From positions 29,748,664-29,812,663 of the forward strand of contig BRKX01000006.1 in assembly GCA_026008535.1 (NCBI GenBank): a stretch of 64,000 bases of DNA. Direction: 5' to 3'. The position numbers were made by a program, and so were the translations under genes. Below the pieces are notes generated by a model that worked only from the letters and a program-made list of their open reading frames with translations, was not told the DNA's origin and ran no database searches. Numbering within the stretch: the first letter of the stretch is position 1; every line of letters begins with the position of its first letter. Shown here one piece after another: positions 54,516 through 64,000 of the stretch. The DNA comes from Perilla frutescens. Lineage: Eukaryota; Streptophyta; Magnoliopsida; Lamiales; Lamiaceae.

Positions 54516-57500
54516 ATGCAAGAAAGATTTAAGCAGGAACGGGCGAAAACAGCCGCAGCCGCCGTCCGATCCGCCGCCGTGAACGACGCCACCTCAGGCG
54601 CCACTTCACCGTCATCCCATTCTTCTAGTTCAACCAATACAGCCCCTTTGGTGTCTTCCAATGATTCCTTGGTTCGTGGAAAGACATCCGGATCAACCCC
54701 TAATGTAGAGAAAAATCGGTCCTTGTTCATCTCAGTTAAAGGCGTAGAGAAAGCACTGAAAGCAGGTTTACCTTTTGTACTTTTATCTTATAAGGACAGT
54801 GCTACTAATGGAGTTTCTTTGCCTTGTGATGTGCAGCCACTCATGGAGGAGTTCGCGGACGTGTTCCCGGAAGAGATTCCAAGTGGATTACCTCCAGTTT
54901 GTGGGATCGAGCACCAGATCGACTTCGTGCCCGGTGCCGTCTTGCCTAATCGATCGGCGTACCGTACATCCCCTGAGGAGACGCAGGAGATTGACTGCCA
55001 AGTGAAGGAGTTGTTGGAGAAGAATCAAATCCGAGAATCGATGAGCCCTTGTGCAGTTCCAGTCATCCTAGGCTAAAGAAGAACAACGAATGGAGGATGT
55101 GCATGGATTGCCGCGCCATCAACAAAATAACGGTTAAGTATAGATTTCCTATCCCTAGATATGATATGCTAGATGAATTAAGTGGTTCTAATGTGTTTTC
55201 TAAGATAGATTTGAGATCTGGTTATTTTCAAGTTAGAATGCATGAAGGGGATGAATAGAAAACTGCGTTTAAAACAAAGAGTGGTTTATATGAGTGGTTA
55301 GTTATGCCTTTTGGTCTCACTAATGCACCGAGCACTTTCATGAGATTGATGAACCATGTTTTGCGTGATGTGATTGGTAAATTTGTGGTTGTATACTTTG
55401 ATGATATTCTAATTTACAATCACAGTGCACAGGCGCACATAGAGTACCTTAGGCGTGTTTTCTGTCTTCTGCGTAATGCAAAATTGTATGGAAATTTGTC
55501 TAAGTGTTCGTTTTGAATAGATGAAGTCATTTTTCTAGGCTTTGTCATCAGTTCATGAGGTATTGAGGTTGACTGTTCCAAAATCAAAGCGATAGAAGAA
55601 TGGCCAACACTAAAGAATGCCTCAGAGGTTCGATCCTTTCATGGATTGGTTGGGTTTTACCGCCGTTTTGTGCAGGATTTCTCCAGTATAGCCGCCCCTC
55701 TTACTGAGCTAAGAAAGAAGGACCGGAAATTTGAGTGGGGTAAGCAACAAGAGCATGCGTTTGATACTTTGAAGTCATTTTTATGTTCTGCTCCTATTCT
55801 TTCTTTACCTGACTTTTCTAAGACCTTTTGCTTCGGGCATAGGTATTGGTGCAGTTTTGATGCAGGATCGCAGGCCCATCGCTTACTTCAGTGAGAAGCT
55901 GAAGGACGCCTCACTTAGGTATTCCACGTACGATAAAGAGCTCTACGCTTTGAAGTGTGTGTTGGACACATGGCAGCATTATCTTTGGCCCAAGGAGTTC
56001 GCGATTCACACGGATCATGAAAGTTTAAAGCATCTCAAAGGGCAGCAAAATTTGAATAAGAGACACGCGACATGGGTAGAATTCATCGAGTCCTTTCCAT
56101 ATGTGATCAAGTATAAAAAGGGCGAGGAGAATGTCGTGGCCGACGCGTTGTCTAGAAGGTACGCACTTTTGAACTTAATGCATGCTAAGATGCTAGGTTT
56201 CAATTCCATTAAGTCCTTGTATGTGGAAGAGACCTACTTCAGCCCCATTTATGCTTCATGTAGTTCAAAATCGTGTGCTAATGATGGTTTTTATGTGCAT
56301 GATGGGTTCTTGTTCAAAGAGTCTAAGTTGTGCATTCCTACTTGTTCTATGCATGAGCTTTTGGTGTTAGAATCGCATGCGAGGGCTTTGATGAGACACT
56401 TTGGTGTGCATAAGACATTAAACTTGTTGCATGAACATTTCTTTTGGCCACATATGCGTAGAGATGTAGAGAATGTGTGTAGTCGTTGCATTACTTGTCG
56501 TCAAGCCAAGTCCACTTCACACCCGTTTGGATTGTACATGCCGTTACCCACCCCTACAGCTCCTTGGATCGATATTTCTATAGATTTCATATTGGGATTG
56601 CCTAGGTCTAGGTCGGGTAAAGATTCGGTGTTTGTTGTAGTTGATCGGTTGTCCAAAATGGCTCATTTCATCGCATGTAGCAAAACCGATGATGTTGTTT
56701 ATATTGCCAACTTGTTCTTTGTTCATGTTGTTAGATTGCATGGAATTCCTCGTACTATTGTTAGTGATAGGGATTCTAAGTTTTTAGGACATTTTTGGCA
56801 TATTTTGTGGGGAAAATTAGGTACTAAGTTATTATTTTCTACTGCATGTCATCCACAAACCAATGGTCAAACTGAGGTTGTGAATCGTACATTAGGAGCT
56901 TTACTTAGGTCTCTAATTAAGAACAATTTGAAGTCATGGGAAGAGTGTTTACTATATGGTGAATTTGCTTATAATCGTGTAATTCATTCTTCTACTAACA
57001 TGTCTCCATTTGAGGTAGTTTATGGATTTCATCCACTAACTCCTACTGATTTGATTCCTTTACCCGTTGAGCACCTAACGAGTGTTAAAGGTATGAATAG
57101 AGCTGATTATATTTGAGAGATGCATGAGAAGGTTTGTGCTTGAATCGAGCACAAAGGCTCGGCCGTTACCGCCGAACGCAACACGAGGCACAAACGTGTT
57201 ATATTCCAGCCCGGAGATCGTGTTTGGATTCATCTAAGTCCTGGCCGTTTTCCCAATTTGAGGAAGTCAAAGTTGTCGCCTAGAGAAGATGGTCCCTTCA
57301 CCGTTCTGAGTCGTGTTAATGATAATGCATACCACATTGATCTCTCGGGTGAGTACAAGTGTTCTTCTACATTTAATATTGCTGATTTGTCTCCCTTTAA
57401 TGCAGATGAATTCGACCATGATAAGGATCCAAATTCGAGGATGAATTCTCTTCAGCAAGGGGGGAATGATGAGGACATCCATAGCAATGAGGATCTAAAC

Positions 57501-57677
57501 CCGGAGCTGCAATTCAAAGGCCCCGTCACAAGACTACGAGCTAAGAAGTTACAGAAGTATTTGCAAGCAACAATTAGCAAGAAGCTCGAGGATGAAGACG
57601 GCGTACAAAGTAGCTTGAAGATGATGACCTTGTTGATAATGGAAGATGGAGATCAAAACATGGAGTGCAATACTTGA
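54516..57677 (+). pseudogene. CRM-like pol (RT, RNase H, integrase, LTR-encoded tail), element 3
   Basis: The linker and RT start (EFADVFPEEIPSGLP) lie in 54516-55076. A frameshift near 55070, TAG 55256-55258, TGA 55514-55516, a TGA near 55557 and a ~15-base deletion near 55828 follow. RT keeps VVYFDDILIY. The deletion removes the RNase H residues around the first catalytic Asp. From 55857 the frame is open for 419 codons: HTDHESLKHL, integrase CSRCITC, SIDFILGLP, SDRDSKF, QTEVVNRTL. TGA 57114-57116 and 57142-57144 precede the C-terminal tail (57258-57677), which crosses the polypurine tract and ends inside the 3' LTR with KGPVTRLRAKKLQ and a charged helix. Confidence 0.92.
57455..57466 (+). 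other. Polypurine tract of CRM-like element 3
   Basis: GCAAGGGGGGAA immediately before TGATGAG; read as Gln-Gly-Gly-Asn in the pol frame. Confidence 0.9.
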
Positions 57678-58725
57678 AGAGTAGTTAAAAGAGAAGTGCC
57701 AATCATCCATATTGAAGCAATTGAAGATCAAGTCTTGGATGTTGGTACAGAAGACTATTTCGGGTTAGGCATGATCACGCCTAAGCAGATACCCCGCGCC
57801 CATGAGGAAAAATCGTCCCTTGGTTATTTTAATTAGGGGATTGATTTATTTAGACTTTAGTGTTTAATTAGATCATAGTATTTAATTAATTGAGTCAGTT
57901 TTTATTATTTATTTGATGTAATTTTTGAATTTAATGAGTCATAGGTTGACTAGGTTTTATTTAAGGTAATTTCCTACCTTAATTAGAATTCTAGTCTAGG
58001 TAAGTTTCTAGTCTACTTTGGATTAGCTTTTTAATTATTTTTAGGCCATAAATTTCGTGCCCCTTAGCCTATAAATAGGGGAACATCGTTTCATTCATAC
58101 TTTAGACCATATTTGATAAATTAAGTTTTGCTTTCAATATTGTCTCAACCCTGTTAAATCTTTGTGAGTTTAGATTTTAAATTCATACTTTTAGAACTAG
58201 CCATTATAGGTTTCATCAAAGGGAATTCGCCTATCCACATTGAGGGATTGTCGGAAACTCGCTACTTGAAGATCAACTTAGAGAATTTGGCCTTGTGTAC
58301 ATTCGAGATTCAAGGCAACTTTCGGATTGTGATTCGCATCTACCAATCATCCTTCGTCCAGCCATAATCGACGTCATTCATCATCATCAACGTACGCCTC
58401 CAATTCAGCCCTCATTCGAGTCAAGATCATCGTCGTCACATTCAATCCGTAAGTTCATTACAACTCTATCATATCATATCTACCCTAGCCTTTCTTCACC
58501 TACACTTCACATCCAAAATGCCTTCATCATTCTCGATTCCATAGCCTTCCAAAACAGCCCATTAATTTGGATTTTGTGTTATATTTGTGTCTTAGTCTAG
58601 GTATTTTAGTTTGTCTTAGTCATCTAGTTAGTTGAGTATTGATCCCTTACTTCACTGACGTAGTTTCTTTCCTAGCTTCCGCATATTTCGTCTGTGTCGT
58701 GTCCCATAGGTTCCGGGTCACATCA
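57467..58725 (+). repeat. 3' LTR of CRM-like element 3
   Basis: 1259 bp, near-identical to the 5' LTR; TATA box at 58070-58077; followed by duplicated AAGAG. Confidence 0.95.
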
Positions 58726-58731
58726 AAGAGT

Positions 58732-60329
58732 TTGGGATCCCTTCTTGAATTTGAGAGATAATTCCTCTCTGTCAAGAATTTTTTGCTTAAGCTGCTCATT
58801 CTCAGCTTCCAGTTCTGCATTTCTCAGCCTCAGCTGATCCATTTCTGTTAACTAAGCATCAAGACTTTTTAGTCTTTCATTTTCAGCACTTAGCTCATCA
58901 ACTCTACTTCTTAGCTCATCATTTTCACCCTTCAGTTCAATATGCATACTTGATACATAAGCTAATTGATCTTCTAAGAGTCTTAACTGTTTATCTAGTT
59001 CGTTCCTAGAGATCGATGCTTCATGTATATGATAAAATGAGGTTATTGAGTCAGCTTGACTAACCTCTTCTTCATTGTCGGCCATGAGACATAGTAAAAC
59101 TTTATCATCGGAGCTGTAGCCATCTGAGTCAATTCCAGATGGGTAGTCTGAATTGTCAAGCACAACATTCTCAGAGTTTGCGATCATTGCTTTCCTTTTG
59201 AAGAAGCTTCTCCTCACTTTGGCCTTTTTCTCTTCAGGAAGCTCGAGACACTCGTATCTGTAGTGTCCTTGCTTATGGCAGTGGAAACATTCCTCTATGT
59301 TCCTGTTTGCCATCCTGAATTGTTCAGCTGGACGATCAGCTGGTTGCTGGTTCCTCTCACCTTCAACAGCTTCATCAGCTTGGGGTGGTTTAGCAGATTG
59401 TTGATCTCTGACTTTTCTTAGCTTCTCCAGCAATCTTATCATTGACTGGATTTGCTCATTCAACTCTTCAGTCAGGATCTCCTTTTTATCGGCTGACTCT
59501 CTTCTTCGATCAGTCACCGATCCCCCTGGATTCTCTCTGATAGGCGAGCCTCTTGGTCGGAAGTTGTTTCTTCTGCGGGCTTCTCTGAATCGATTTCTTT
59601 CAGCATAAAAAGAAGCATCATGAGAAGAGGAAGTGGATGCTTCTCTCTTTCGATTCAGGCTGTACTCATGAGCTTTGAGAGATCCAAATAACTCTCTGGG
59701 AGTAATGCTATTCAAGTCTCTCGACTCTTTAGTAGCAATTACTTTCATATCCCACTCATCAGTGAGATTATCAAGAACTTTCGAGTTCATCTCACTGTTG
59801 AGATAGTTTCTTCCCAGATTGTTCATCTCGCTTATGATGCCAAGAAATCTTATTTCTAGGCTCGAGATGCTTTCTTCCGGCTGCATTTTGAAAGACTCAT
59901 ATTTATCAACTGCCAGCTGGAGCTTATTTCTTTTGATAGCTTCAGACTCTTTGCACAGATCTGCAAGAAGGTCCCAAATCTCCTTCGTTGTTCTGCAGTT
60001 CTTTGTGTCTCTCATGCGATCCTCATCTAGAGTCTGAAAGAGTGCTGAGCAATAAACTCTAGATTTTTCAACTTCTTCTCTTCACCCGTGAGAAGATGAG
60101 TTGGTTTTGGGATCCTGACCGGTTGGTTGACATCCATGATGTGGGCTTCATTGTCCATCATTATGATGATTAGACCGTCTTCGATCACCTCCCACATATT
60201 CTCATGGATGGAGCATAGATAAGGTTTCATCATTCTGCTCCAATTGTCATAGTTCTCAACTAAAAAGAGAGGTAGCTTATGGTTTCCCATAGCTAGAATG
60301 GTTAGCACAGATAAATAGATCTGATTCAA
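58732..60329 (-). pseudogene. Sirevirus gag (broken, split by CRM-like element 3)
   Basis: The N-terminal part (60329-60030) contains LFLVENYDNWSRMMKPYL, the UBN2/DUF4219 core, and ends in a stop. The main stretch (60015-58852) is open for 387 codons: gag helices with ITPRELFGSLKAHE, a basic Arg-rich region, the zinc knuckle CFHCHKQGHYRYEC, an acidic Asp/Ser patch and a C-terminal coiled coil (LKGENDELRSRVDELSAENERL). After a TAG at 58852 the coiled coil continues to 58732, where the CRM-like element interrupts; the rest lies at 50501 and below. A coiled-coil tail fits Sirevirus gag, where such domains mediate protein contacts. Confidence 0.88.
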
Positions 60330-60365
60330 ATGATCTGCAGAAACAGTTGATCCTTAGAATCAACT

Positions 60366-60377
60366 GCTCTTATACCA
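60366..60377 (-). other. Primer-binding site of the Sirevirus
   Basis: TGGTATAAGAGC on the minus strand, initiator-Met type with one mismatch, two bases after the 5' LTR. Confidence 0.85.
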
Positions 60378-60379
60378 CT

Positions 60380-62135
60380 TATTAGTCCCGGTGCGAGTCT
60401 TTGTCAGTTTAGAGGGGGTGAATAAACTGACTTCAAAAACTTTTAAGAGAGATTGCGGAATAGATAGGGCTCTGACTCGCTTTTGAGATTTATCTGTGCT
60501 AACTGATCAGTTAAGAGAAGCTGACAGAGGCTTAGCTGGTGAGCTGATCAGTTTGGAACTGATAACTTGAAGACGTGGCTGAAGCTTGTCAGTTTAGTCT
60601 GTGTGTGTGAATGTGAGTAGTTAAAGAACTTGCAAAATTGTAAAACAGTAAGAGCAGCACACACAGAACTTTATAGAGGTTCGAAGCTTCTTACTTCTAC
60701 ATCCTCTCTTCTTTCCGTAGAAGGGCAATCCAATTTGCAAGTGTAAAGTTTATTTATTACAATTACACAGTGAAGGAAATCATGTTGGACCTGAAAACGG
60801 CACCCTTCAACCCGAGCACGGCCTCCTTTCCAACTGTTGCTGTTCCGGAAGAACGGACCCCATCGGTACATGCTCCTCCTCAGCCGGTTTCTAGGTCGAT
60901 AGCTCACACTTACCGATCCCAACTGCTCGCTGAGACTTTAGGTGCTATTGCCCTTCTTTACACAATTTTAGATCTCGCTCGATCTTCAAGAAGGCAGCCT
61001 TGAAACTGTTATCAACCTAGAATGCTCCTTTCTCTTGAGCTGAGTAGTTGATCTTTGAGAGACAGAATTGAGAAGTTTTGCTCTTAATTGCTGGAATTCT
61101 GCATCAGCTTAGCAGCTTGCTTTGAACTTGAAGCACACCTTCTCAGTTTAAGACTTTTCGCACTTTGAGAATATTGAGCTTTGAGCTGTAGAGAGAGAAA
61201 AAGAAATAGCTCGTTCTGCAAAATAGCAAAGTTAGAATGGCGAAAGTGTTGGCCAAAATTGATTTCACCCTCTTTAAATAGATGAGTGAATTTTGACCGT
61301 TATGATTGGTGATGTTTAGAAATCACCGGTGGCATTTTAATGTCTGTAGCCATTTGGAGCTCTTTTAATGAACTAGCCGTTTTGACTTTAAAAATTCTCT
61401 GCTATAAAATCATCATGATCTTTCAAAGATTTTCTGTTGAGATCTTCATTAACTGCTTGTCAGTAGGAGCAGGTGATTCGGCTATCATTTCTTAAACATT
61501 CAGTTGACGGGCTCTCAACTATCTCGGCTTCCAGCTCTGAGATAGTCTCGTCGGCAGATCTTCAGCTACCTTGAGCTTCTGTCATGATATAGTCTAGTTT
61601 GGCTGACTCGTCAGCTAAGCTTAAGAGCTTTTATTTCTAGACTTATCAGTTGGCTACCTGTTTGAGCTTTTTCTCTCTAAACTGAACTATGGTCAGTTGA
61701 GTAAAGACTCAAAGCATTTAGATTGTTTTATCAGTAAACTGATCTTTGATCAGTTTAGGGTCAGCTCTGACTGATCTCTTGATCCGATCAGTTTTAGCTT
61801 TCAAGCTGACTCCGTTCATCAGTCTATCTTAGCTTTTTGCTAAGACTGGTGATTAACTCATCTGCGGATGCCTACCGGTCTCCAAAGTTCTCTTCCCCCT
61901 TTACAGCTTATCTCAAACTTTGAAGAGTGTACTCTGACTGATCTGATCAGGCAACTTGTAAGCTGGTTGACCATGCTTCTGAATAGCTGTCTCTCATCTC
62001 AGCTTGAAGTCTTACTTGGTCATTATCTTTGATTTCCAGCTTATCATAACCTGCAGTTTTTCATTAAATCATCACACATGTTTTGACATTTCATCAAAAC
62101 GATCAATTGGGTTTTTTCCAACAATTTTCCTAACA
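60380..62135 (-). repeat. 5' LTR of the Sirevirus
   Basis: Ends CCTAACA on the plus strand; compared with the 3' LTR it has a 12-base near-duplication at its outer end (CCAACAATTTTCCTAACA). The inner end is mutated (TATTAGTCCC where the other LTR has TGTTGGTCCC). Confidence 0.88.
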
Positions 62136-62140
62136 ACTGA

Positions 62141-63065
62141 CAACACGTAAGAATATAAATATCAGACACTCATAATTTTTAATCATTATATAATAGTAGA
62201 CATGTATATTTTAATGTACATTAATTTGACCTATCAATGGGTGAAATTCTAATTAAAGAATCAATAAGCCCGATAGATTGGGTAGCGACATTTCTATATA
62301 TGATGGGTTACTAATTATAGAAGGAAACCGTGTCTCGGTGCGCCGAATTGATGATGTCCCCTGAGGAGCTCAAAAATGATTATCATGTTAAATCTTGCAA
62401 GTTGATTATTTTTAATCCAACATGATAATAAAGGTTGAGTGGTACGACTCATGGATAATCAATTAATTAAATTGAGTTGTTAGTATACTTAATTTAATTA
62501 ATGGACATTCGATATCTTAAACATGGGGAATTAATTGAGTTGAAGAAGCCATATCCATAAATATGGAATTAAGGTGGCAGTGCAATATTAATTCTTTAGT
62601 GGATTGAATTAATATTAATGGGCTTAAGTTATGTTTGGGCTAGACATGGGAACTTAAGGCCTGTTGAAGGTCCAACCTTAATCTTCTTCTAGATCCCTGT
62701 TGAAGCTTTATATATACCTTATGAAAGGAGAAAAAAAAACCCTAGCCTCCATATACATTAATTTCAAAATTTAGGTCCTCCATAACCTAAGAAATTTTCA
62801 TCTATTATCTATAAAAGAGTTCTTCATCTCCAAGCTTCTACAAGGTCTAGAGGATCGTCGCCCACACGATATCTGGATCGAAGTTGGGTCATACAACAGA
62901 AGATCCTGGAGTGGATAACATGAAAAATGGGAGAGTTGTAGATTTTATATCTATATCTTCTCAACGGTGTCTCTCCGATTGCAAGGTAATCGATAATCTC
63001 AATTTTCCGCTGCACATGAAATTTAGATTCGGTTTTAGCATGCAATGGGATATGAGATTGTTTTG
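62141..63065 (+). repeat. 3' LTR of the plus-strand Copia, second part
   Basis: Continuation of the LTR begun at 39179. It has a TATA region (TTTATATATACC, about 62708-62719), the AAACCCTAGCC word typical of transcribed plant LTRs, and a leader ending in degraded sequence. The 3' edge is unclear; no CCCAACA end was found, so it may be truncated. Confidence 0.55.
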
Positions 63066-64000
63066 ATCAAAATATTTTATTCAATCAATACACATCCAAA
63101 TGATTCTAAGTTCCATCATCTAGGACATAACAACCAACTAGAGTTATATATAGTTGAGGCAATATATAATTGCAAAAGTGATGACTAAAATCTAATTTTT
63201 GTGAACTCAGATTCCTTGGCTATCGATCTTTTGCAAAAGATGATCCAAGGTTGAATCCTTTGATATAACAACATGCCTTTATGATGCATATCAAGAATGA
63301 AGAAGGTTGTAGCAGTTGAAGCCTGAAGGTGTGGAATATCAGTTTGGAAAGCAATGAGTCTGGTTGGTTAATTAGTTCCACTTCAATTTTTAACTTACAA
63401 ACAAAAGTCTCTTTGTTGACTTACAACTTTTTCTTCAATATCAAGTAATCTTACAATATATGAAGTATTACTATTTTATTTTAATATATCAAATTTTAAA
63501 AAAAATTATATTTTTAAAAAAATACTGACAAAATTTTTCATTGTGATCTTTGTAAGTGATAATATGGGGCAAATATTAATAATATATATATATATATATA
63601 TCATTATAGTTACACTTGCCCTTTTGAAAAATACGCAAGTTCTCTCTCACTTATCGAAAAAAGTTGTGAAATAAAATATTTATATTAATCGAAAATATAT
63701 TTGAAACTGAAAATTTATCCCATAATATTACATAGAATTTTAGTTCACTCATTTGTTTATATATAAACTTATAATTTTGATTATCTATAATTATTTTAAT
63801 TAAGTTCGATAATTATTATCGTGCATCGCACAGGTGGAAAACTAGTTTAAATGAAAACAAAAGTTATTCCGCAAGAGAGTAGTGTAAAAATATGAGACAA
63901 ATTAATATTTATATAATATATAAAATAAAATTTATTAAAATGAAACAAATTCTTATTTATATCCTTGAATTAAATAAATAAATTCACATATATTTGAATA
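63066..64000. other. A+T-rich DNA with a Helitron-type terminus
   Basis: No gene. A (TA)n run lies at about 63582-63601. The only structured signal is the Helitron-like 3' end at 63821-63845. Confidence 0.5.
63821..63845 (+). mobile_element. Helitron-type 3' terminus
   Basis: GTGCATCGCAC forms a 4-bp stem, three-base-loop hairpin, followed after ten bases by CTAG and a T. This matches the Helitron 3' rule (hairpin, then CTRR, insertion before T), and GTGCATCGCAC is a core often seen at plant Helitron ends. The 5' TC end was not located; no helicase gene is present, so it would be a non-autonomous element. Confidence 0.6.

Larger units (their letters stand above)
50507..58725 (+). mobile_element. 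CRM-like Ty3/Gypsy element 3, near full length
   Basis: 8219 bp with perfect target duplication AAGAG (50502-50506, 58726-58730), LTRs of 1260 and 1259 bp, PBS, gag, protease, RT, RNase H, integrase, polypurine tract. It is inserted in the Sirevirus gag gene. The LTR start TGATGAGGACATCC and pol running into the LTR resemble CRM elements as I remember them. About 20-25 differences were seen by eye over the first ~550 LTR bases, so it is younger than the Sirevirus. Despite its completeness, its frames contain several stops, frameshifts and one loss in RNase H. Confidence 0.95.
39527..62135 (-). mobile_element. Large Sirevirus-type Ty1/Copia element (-), with a nested CRM-like element
   Basis: Perfect target duplication ACTGA (39522-39526, 62136-62140). 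LTRs are 39527-41268 and 60380-62135. Without the nested element (50507-58725 plus 5 bases) it is about 14.4 kb, large for Copia. Order on the minus strand: 5' LTR, PBS, gag, protease, integrase, RT, RNase H, about 4.5 kb of unrecognised frames, polypurine tract, 3' LTR. The gag zinc knuckle with coiled-coil tail, protease context (DSGCSKHMTG), extra frames and repeated polypurine motifs fit the Sirevirus genus. All genes carry stops. Partial comparison of the LTRs shows roughly 25 differences in 250 bases. Confidence 0.92.

Overview
The window is plant nuclear DNA, most likely from a eudicot. It is low in G+C, the one intact gene is a plant-type fatty-acid elongase, and almost everything else is layered LTR retrotransposons of plant lineages (Sirevirus Copia, Athila, CRM-like and Tekay/Del-like Gypsy). 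An asterid (Lamiales-type) origin is only a guess from general resemblance. There is one convincing cellular gene, a 3-ketoacyl-CoA synthase at 1439-2803 (minus), and no RNA gene, CRISPR array or prokaryotic feature.

Layout. 1-5.9 kb: the elongase gene, A+T-rich intergenic DNA, a small palindrome-ended MITE-like element (4382-4623) and a 127-bp tandem duplication. 5.9-12.56 kb: a decayed Copia element (+) with an initiator-Met PBS, a gag remnant with zinc knuckle, and integrase and RNase H scraps; a solo LTR (-) sits between its PBS and gag, and a truncated LTR (+) follows. 12.56-37.07 kb: pieces of an Athila-like element (-), keeping gag, protease and 5' LTR but lacking RT and integrase. Inside it lie a 2.3-kb solo LTR with a perfect AGTTC duplication (14472-16748) and two ~2.45-kb LTRs of one Tekay/Del-like family in opposite orientation (17106-19578 plus; 20672-32907 minus). 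The minus copy carries two CRM-like Gypsy elements (21453-26319 and 26484-31373). 37.07-63.1 kb: a decayed Copia (+) whose 3' LTR is split by a large Sirevirus-type Copia (-; 39527-62135, TSD ACTGA), whose gag gene is in turn split by a third CRM-like element (50507-58725, TSD AAGAG). The last kilobase is A+T-rich and holds a Helitron-type 3' terminus (63821-63845).

How the parts relate. Insertion order can be read from the nesting, and partial LTR comparison by eye agrees with it: the Sirevirus LTRs differ more than the LTRs of the CRM-like element inside it. The first two CRM-like elements carry complementary deletions: one keeps gag and protease but has lost RT, RNase H and integrase, the other has lost gag and protease but keeps RT to integrase. 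All retroelement reading frames are broken, several at identical codons in different elements. In all three CRM-like elements the pol frame runs through the polypurine tract into the LTR. This, the gag type and the LTR start point to the CRM (centromeric) clade, so a centromeric or pericentromeric origin is a reasonable inference, not a demonstrated fact.

I found no clearly new functional system. The best candidates for something under-described are the ~4.5-kb block of unrecognised reading frames downstream of pol in the Sirevirus, ending in four 18-bp polypurine repeats, and the recurrent in-frame stops shared by diverged CRM-like copies.
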